A DNA stretch of 64,000 bases, taken from NCBI RefSeq assembly GCF_000321225.1, contig NW_004451005.1:1273991-1337990 (forward strand), read 5' to 3'. This stretch comes from Odobenus rosmarus divergens. Its lineage: Eukaryota; Chordata; Mammalia; Carnivora; Odobenidae. The position numbers and the translations under genes are program-made. Below are positions 58,770-64,000 of this stretch, one piece after another (the stretch's first letter is position 1; each line of letters begins with the position of its first letter). The notes under the pieces are model-generated. The model worked only from the letters and a program-made list of their open reading frames with translations, was not told the DNA's origin and did no database searches.

Positions 58770-61542
58770 TCAGGATAGTTTTCTATCACATGACATCCTT
58801 CTTATATTCAAAAACAAGAAACAAAATCCTACAAACTGGTCTAAAGGATCAACTAGCATCAATGTTCCAGAAAACGAATCAGCTAAAAATACATATCAAT
58901 ACTAGGTCAAAACGATTTCTAACATTCTCTCCCCGCCAAAAAAACTCTCAACTTAGGTTATTCCCTATTATGTCAATGTATTCTTCACTATTAAAAAGTT
59001 AATTCAGTTCAATTAAAATCTGAGCTGCTAGCAGGAAGACACCCCAATTTGATCGCAAATTGGTTTAGCATCATTAACCCATAATTATATATTAGGCACA
59101 TTATGTTGTCCCTTTAAAAGATTTCATGGTAGCATTGTCAATTCTGGGACATTTCTTTCCTAGGTATAAACTCTTTGCAACATTCAGAAAAAAATTACAC
59201 ATGATTCTGTGAACCAGCCCCAAACACAGAGAAGCTCACCTATTTGGAAATACAAACTCAGTAAAAGAACGTACAAGGTGTGTCAAAAGTAACCATAATT
59301 GTACACCTTCTCATTTCTCATAAGCACCCTACCCATTTCCCTGTGATTATGCAAAGTATTTAAGTGCCAAAGAATCCAGTCTTCCACCTTCATCAGCAGT
59401 TGCAAGTGGCATTAGCAGGCTATAGGACAGCTCATGCAAATTCAATGGACACTATTCAGGCTATGCTGCAGTAAAAACATTTTACTTAAAAAAAAAAAAA
59501 ACAAGCTAAATAGGCAATGAATGCCTTGCTTATGCACACTGAAATATGCCACAAACATTTCACAGATTCTTCAAAAGAAAAGATGATTTAAATTCAATGG
59601 AATCCTCAAACTCCAGTCCAATATGTTAAGAAACCACCTACCACAGCCAATTGCAGAAAAGGATGCTTTGGCATCCAACTCAATCTCCTTCCTCCTACCC
59701 TGCACTCCTCCTGCACTATACATTCTAGCATTTGATTATACCTTACACAGCTCTCAAATTAAATGCTGTGTAAATTTTGACTCTTTGAAGACAAGAACCA
59801 TGTCTTACATTGTGTCATTTTTAGTTCCAACAGGATCTAGCATTCTGTTGCTCAACCTAGTATCCTAAGGGGAAAAAAAAATCTTGCACTGGAAATCAGG
59901 AAAACTGGATTCCACACCCCATTCTATTACACACTTGTGAGTAAGTCACATCTTTATTTTTGTAAGTCACATCTCTCTTTATTCACTTACTAAGCTAGAG
60001 CTCCAAAGTTCTTTGACAAAGACAAGTATTAAGTGGAACCATATGAAACTGCTACTTTTGTAGGTAAAAAAAAAAAAAGTCAAATTTCAAATACCTGCAA
60101 TTTCATATGGGTCAACCTAGATAGATATTGATATACATGTAGTTGTCCATCCATGGTATAAAAAGTAGATCATACAAGAATTAAAAAAGCACACACGAGC
60201 ACATTACACACTTCATCCTGAAAGGCTCATGCCACACATGAGCCTCATATGTTAATGATTAATCTTTGCACATTTTTTTAACCTTCATGTTATTAAATCC
60301 CATTGGTCCTTACTACCAAGTTTATCACAAATCCTGTGAAGACACAACAAAGCAAGCCCTCAAAAACCAGTCAGTTGATCCCATAGTACACTCCAGGCCT
60401 TTGCTAGATTACCTTTAAATCAGAAAATGTCTTTCATTGCATGGAGAGTAAAATATATTCATGAGCAAAAAACACATTCTCTGAATTAAGATGCTGAAAT
60501 TATGCATGATTATTTAGTATAGCCCAGAAACAAATGTTTCTTATGACTTTTCAGGGCCAACTCTAAGGCGGCATGCCCTCAACCAAGCTATGAAATATTT
60601 CAGACGACCATTTAAGATGGAATACATCTGCCTTCTCCTACGACAGAAACCGACTGTTCTATATTTGAACCTCCAAGGTACGTCTTTCCTAACCCAAACC
60701 AAATAATTCCGGAAAACCTACCAGGTTTGGACTCAACTACATCAGCACTAAGGAGACTAAAGCCCCTTACAAAAAAGAAAACTGGGGCGGGGGGGAAGTA
60801 GAAGAAGAAGAAGACTTTAAGTCCTTGGGCAAGTCCCTACATTGGGCTCCGCATCCTCTCAACTCGTCTCTCCTGGAAATGACCCGGCACCTCTCTGCAG
60901 ATCCACGGTTCTTTTCATGGCTCTGTGTGAGTCAGGAGCATTTATGGAAATCTTCCCCATCACTTTAAAGAAAGGTGCTGACGAACAGCAGCGCCTGGGC
61001 GTGAACGCCTGCACCTGATAGACCTTATCGAGGCCTCTCCTCGAGCTGCGGGCCCAGCACATCACACACACGCACTCCCAGCATTTCTCGAATCGAGGGC
61101 CTTCCGAGGTCACGCTACCTGGCACCCTATCCGCCCCGATGATCGTGACTGCCAGCCTACACCGACTACTTCGGGCTGGGCGGGCGACCGCGGCTACGCC
61201 CCGCCGACCCACCGACGGTGACGACGGCAGCCAGGAAGCCGGCCCGCCGCCCGCCCCTCAGGCCCAGGCCGGCCGCCCGGCTCCCCCAGCATTGGTGCGG
61301 GCCGCCACTCGGCCGGCCGCGCCTCAAGGATGTCTCCTTACAGTCACCGCGGAACCGGGCCGCCACACCCGCAAAGCCACCACTGCAGCTCCCGCCAGGT
61401 CCGCAGGAGCTGCCAGCTGCCCCTTCCCAGGGCCAGGAGGAGCCCGAGAACCACCATCAACCCGGCCCTAATCCCGCTTCCACCCACCACTGCCCCGCTC
61501 CCCGCCGCCCCGGCCCCCCTTCGCTGCCACCGCCCGCCTCAC

Positions 61543-61632
61543 CTCCGGATCTCACTAGAGGCCACCGAATCCGGGAGCCGGCGCTCCGCCTGTCTCCAGT
61601 CAACGGAGACGCGAAGCGGAAGGAACCTTCGA
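61543..61632 (-). other. HMGCR: HMGCR noncoding exon 1
   Basis: The 3' end is fixed by GAG|GTGAGG (61543/61542). The last bases, GGTGGCCTCTAGTGAGATCC, match the human 5' UTR, which then joins GATCCAAG of exon 2. The 5' end is approximate (human start-like CCTTCCGCTTCGCG near 61605-61632); mammalian HMGCR uses several start sites. Confidence 0.8.
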
Positions 61633-61665
61633 CATACGCACACTCCGAGCCGGCTGAGCCTACGA

Positions 61666-61700
61666 CCAATAAGAGAGGATCGTCCGATCGTCTAACCAAT
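61666..61700 (+). promoter_or_regulatory. HMGCR: Two NF-Y CCAAT boxes
   Basis: CCAAT on the + strand at 61666-61670 and 61696-61700, so inverted (ATTGG) relative to HMGCR, 30 bp apart (three helical turns), a spacing often used by NF-Y. Confidence 0.7.
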
Positions 61701-61728
61701 CACCTGGGTGCTGCTCGGCCTCACGGCG

Positions 61729-61736
61729 CTACGTCA
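61729..61736 (-). promoter_or_regulatory. HMGCR: CRE-like site
   Basis: TGACGTAG on the minus strand, one base from the full CRE. It sits between SRE and start, where a CREB site acts in the known mammalian promoters. Confidence 0.7.
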
Positions 61737-61788
61737 CGAACGGTCGCCTTAACAACCGCCCACAGCTCTTACTGCGGCGGAGAACGGG

Positions 61789-61796
61789 CACCGCAC
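61789..61796 (-). promoter_or_regulatory. HMGCR: Sterol regulatory element (SRE-1 type)
   Basis: GTGCGGTG on the minus strand, the octamer defined in the HMGCR promoter as the SREBP-binding sterol element. It lies about 160 bp upstream of the start region, as in hamster. It explains sterol-repressed transcription. Confidence 0.85.
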
Positions 61797-62599
61797 CATC
61801 TCTCACCATGGCTCGGCCAACCAATAGCCAGTCGAGTCTCAGAACTAGGGCCTGCCTATTGGTCCAAGGGCCATGGGGGCGCAAGCATGGAAGCGGCTCA
61901 GGCGAAGGCGATAGGGGATCTGGCGGGTGGAGTGTCCTAACAGGCCAGGACCTGACCTGTGGCCATCCTGGCTGCGAGAGTACTATGGGAAGCACCAGTG
62001 GGAAGCAGTGGGCGACAATAAACGAAGGGTCAGGTTGAGGGTAGAAAGCCCAGTTACTTAGTGGAGAGAGAGAAAGATGTAAAGGAGAGGTGAACCTGAA
62101 AAAAGAGAAGGTGGCAGCCAGGTGCAACCCAAACCTCAAAGGTGACTCATATTCAAAAATCTAAAACGACACCTTCCTGCGACTTACCCATCTGTATAAA
62201 TAGTTCCAGTCACTGGGGCCCCTCAGCACAGTGCTTCTGTGTGGAGCGCTCGCTAGTCACACACCGCTGATTCTGAAATGTGCCTCTCCTGTGTCTTCTG
62301 CATTCTCTCTGCCCTAACCCTCGCTGCAGGCCTTTATTATCTCCCAGATGAAAGAGTGCAATAGCCTCTCCTATCAGGTCTCTCCACTTTGAAGGCACTT
62401 CCACCTTAGGATCCTATTATTCCATAGGACTGCCCCCTGGAATTCCTCATTGTCTACTTGATTAAAGAACCTGACACCACCAATATGTCCCCACCCCATA
62501 TTTCTTGTGTATCTCTCATTACTTACCTGTATCAACCCTACATTTCAGCCAAGAGTAACTGGCCTTTTTTTCAGTCACACTCAGTACCGTTTTACCTCT

Positions 62600-63080
62600 C
62601 TGCTAATGTTCTCTTTGTTTAATCTGGATATGCCTACCCATTTTAATTGTTGAAATTCTAACTATCCTTTAAGGACCATTTCATAGGCCACCTCCTTTCT
62701 TGATTCCTTCAAACACATGTCATTCCTCCCTACTCTGAACACTTATATTTCCATAATATTCTGTGACTTATATGATTATGTGGAAATTTCTTAAGAACAG
62801 GAATTATAGGGGCGCCTGGGTGGTTCAGTTGGTTAAGCATCTACCGCTGGCGCAGGTCATGATCTCAGGGTCCTGGGAGAGAGCCCCTGCTCAGTGGGGA
62901 GCCTGCTTCTCCTTCTCCCTCTGCCGCTCCCCCTGCTTGTTCTCTAAATAAATAAATAAATAAATAAACAAATAAATAAAATGTAAAAAAAGAACAGGAA
63001 TTATAATCCACTGAATTTTTAAAGCCCTATATTTTGAAACACAGTCCCTGGAACATACTATACACTCAGTAGGAGTTTTA
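62600..63080 (+). repeat. L2 fragment split by a SINE
   Basis: 'ctttaaggaccatttcatag', 'gccacctcctttcttgattc' and, after the SINE, 'acatactatacactcagtag' follow the LINE2 3' end. It is strongly diverged. Confidence 0.55.
62809..62989 (+). mobile_element. CAN-SINE, plus
   Basis: GGGGCGCCTGGGTGGTTCAG head and an (AAAT)n tail. AAGAACAGGAATTATA at 62793 and 62990 is a 16-base duplication. Confidence 0.95.
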
Positions 63081-63089
63081 GTAAACTAT

Positions 63090-63250
63090 CATTTTGCTAA
63101 ATTTTCATAATCCTTATAAAACAGATATTATCTCCATTTACCTCAAAAAGTTAAGCAACTTGTTATAGACCACTTAATAATAATTAGGAAAACTTGGATT
63201 TGAGCCCACATCTAAAGCTTATGCTGATTCTTCTATACTTCACTGCTTCA
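63090..63250 (+). repeat. MIR SINE fragment
   Basis: 'tatctccatttacctcaaaa', 'gttaagcaacttgttataga' and 'acttggatttgagcccacat' follow the MIR core in forward order. Confidence 0.75.
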
Positions 63251-63484
63251 GTATAGGACGTTTATTCACATCGCTTTACCTTTTTGGGTCACCCCAATGC
63301 ACCACGGTTGGCATTGGAGATACAGTGACAAACATGATGGAAACTACCTTTATGAACCTTATATCCCTTCCCAGAATAGATGGTCATTAAATATTTGTTG
63401 AATTAATTATAGTGGAAGGAAACAGTTTTTAGTGAAGAAGACTAGGGTTAACTAACCAATGATTGCAATATTCTGAGTCTTATC

Positions 63485-63594
63485 AAAAGGAAGAGGAAGG
63501 AGAAGGAGAAAAGAATAAGAAAAAGTGGAAGAAGTGAAGAGGAAGAAGAAGAAAGAGGAGGGAAGGAAGGAACAAAGGAAGAAAAATCTGTAAG
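63485..63594 (+). repeat. Purine (GA/GAA) tract
   Basis: About 110 bases almost without pyrimidines, such as GGAAGAGGAAGGAGAAGGAG. It is a low-complexity tract that can form triplex DNA. Confidence 0.9.
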
Positions 63595-64000
63595 TACTGA
63601 CAGCCCAGAAATTTTGTCACATTTTTAATGTCCCTAGAAACCTAAAGGGCCAGATATTACAGAATTAGAAGTTATAGTTTACACAAATACATACTAATAT
63701 AAATCCAAATAAAGATTATGAAGGTGTTTCCACAAAGGCTTTAGACCAATATTTGGAAACTTTTATTCCCAAATTCTGCTTAATTGAGAATTCCAATTAG
63801 TATATGAGTTCAAAATCTAGCAATAAAGAAACTTTGTCTGGTTTTATGTTTTATGTACTTAAAATAACTATATGGGTCCCAAAATGTATTTCAAAAGAAT
63901 CTTTATTGCACTTAACTAGTAATTTGTACTTAATGATAAATCACAAAATTTGGCATGGACACAAGATAGAAGGGGAATGAGGGGGATGGGGTCAAGGGAA

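Larger units (their letters stand above)
61633..61870 (-). promoter_or_regulatory. HMGCR: HMGCR promoter
   Basis: In transcript order it holds CCAAT on the minus strand at 61858-61862, a plus-strand CCAAT at 61821-61825, the SRE at 61789-61796, a GC box (61756-61761), a CRE-like site (61729-61736) and two plus-strand CCAAT boxes (61696-61700 and 61666-61670). There is no TATA box. The order and spacing are those of the well-studied hamster and human promoters, where SREBP works with NF-Y and CREB. Confidence 0.85.
60840..61960. promoter_or_regulatory. HMGCR: CpG island over the HMGCR promoter
   Basis: Dense CG dinucleotides and high GC compared with the AT-rich flanks, spanning the end of intron 1, exon 1 and the promoter. 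The overlapping ORFs here on both strands (up to 240 codons, 61218-61940) come from GC-rich composition, not from a gene. Confidence 0.85.
61960..64000. other. Intergenic DNA upstream of HMGCR
   Basis: 2 kb with an L2-like text (about 62600-63080) split by a CAN-SINE, a MIR fragment and a purine tract. The ORFs at 62210-62404 and 62763-62951 show no recognisable gene. No other coding exon is seen. Confidence 0.75.

Noticed and set aside
61139..61940. Long overlapping ORFs (110, 240 and 121 codons) near the HMGCR promoter
   Set aside because: They are proline- and arginine-rich frames of a CpG island, open on both strands, covering promoter and exon 1, with no recognisable domain.

Overview
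The window is nuclear DNA from a mammal, almost certainly a carnivoran and probably a caniform such as a bear, seal or mustelid. About 25 copies of the tRNA-Lys-derived carnivore CAN-SINE (SINEC) are scattered through it, with carnivore-type L1 3' ends and older mammalian MIR, L2, L1M and Tigger-like fossils. Coding DNA comes in short exons with GT-AG borders. Two genes lie tail to tail, as in the human 5q13 neighbourhood: CERT1 (COL4A3BP) on the + strand and HMGCR on the - strand. Almost all single ORFs longer than 60 codons are chance frames or parts of exons or repeats.

Layout. 1-1071: the 5' end of an endogenous retrovirus, antisense to CERT1, with a complete LTR (655-1071), a lysine-type primer-binding site (635-652) and leader sequence running off the left edge. 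3356-21666: nine coding exons of CERT1, giving residues 311-624 of the 624-residue long form: the FFAT motif, the 26-residue alternative exon (371-396) and the whole START ceramide-transfer domain. A terminal 3' UTR exon probably starts at 25504 and ends near 28515. About 28.5-36.1 kb: intergenic DNA with MIR, L2 and SINE copies and two perfect hairpins. 36.1-61.63 kb: HMGCR, complete. Its 19 coding exons join in frame into exactly 888 codons plus stop, with all catalytic and regulatory residues I checked in place; a noncoding exon 1 sits in a CpG island. The promoter (about 61.63-61.87 kb) has a sterol regulatory element, a CRE-like site and several CCAAT boxes. 61.96-64 kb: upstream intergenic DNA with L2, SINE, MIR and a purine tract.

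The two genes act in lipid metabolism at the ER. HMGCR makes mevalonate for sterol synthesis; CERT1 carries ceramide from the ER to the Golgi. They are neighbours, but nothing here shows shared regulation.

I found no previously undescribed biological system. The observations most worth a second look are the retroviral LTR in CERT1, a strong G-quadruplex motif in the CERT1 3' UTR, an inverted SINE pair just upstream of the alternatively spliced catalytic exon 13 of HMGCR, a G-rich tract against the HMGCR exon 14 donor, and a short perfect palindrome pair between the genes. Family-level statements about repeats rest on recognition by eye.
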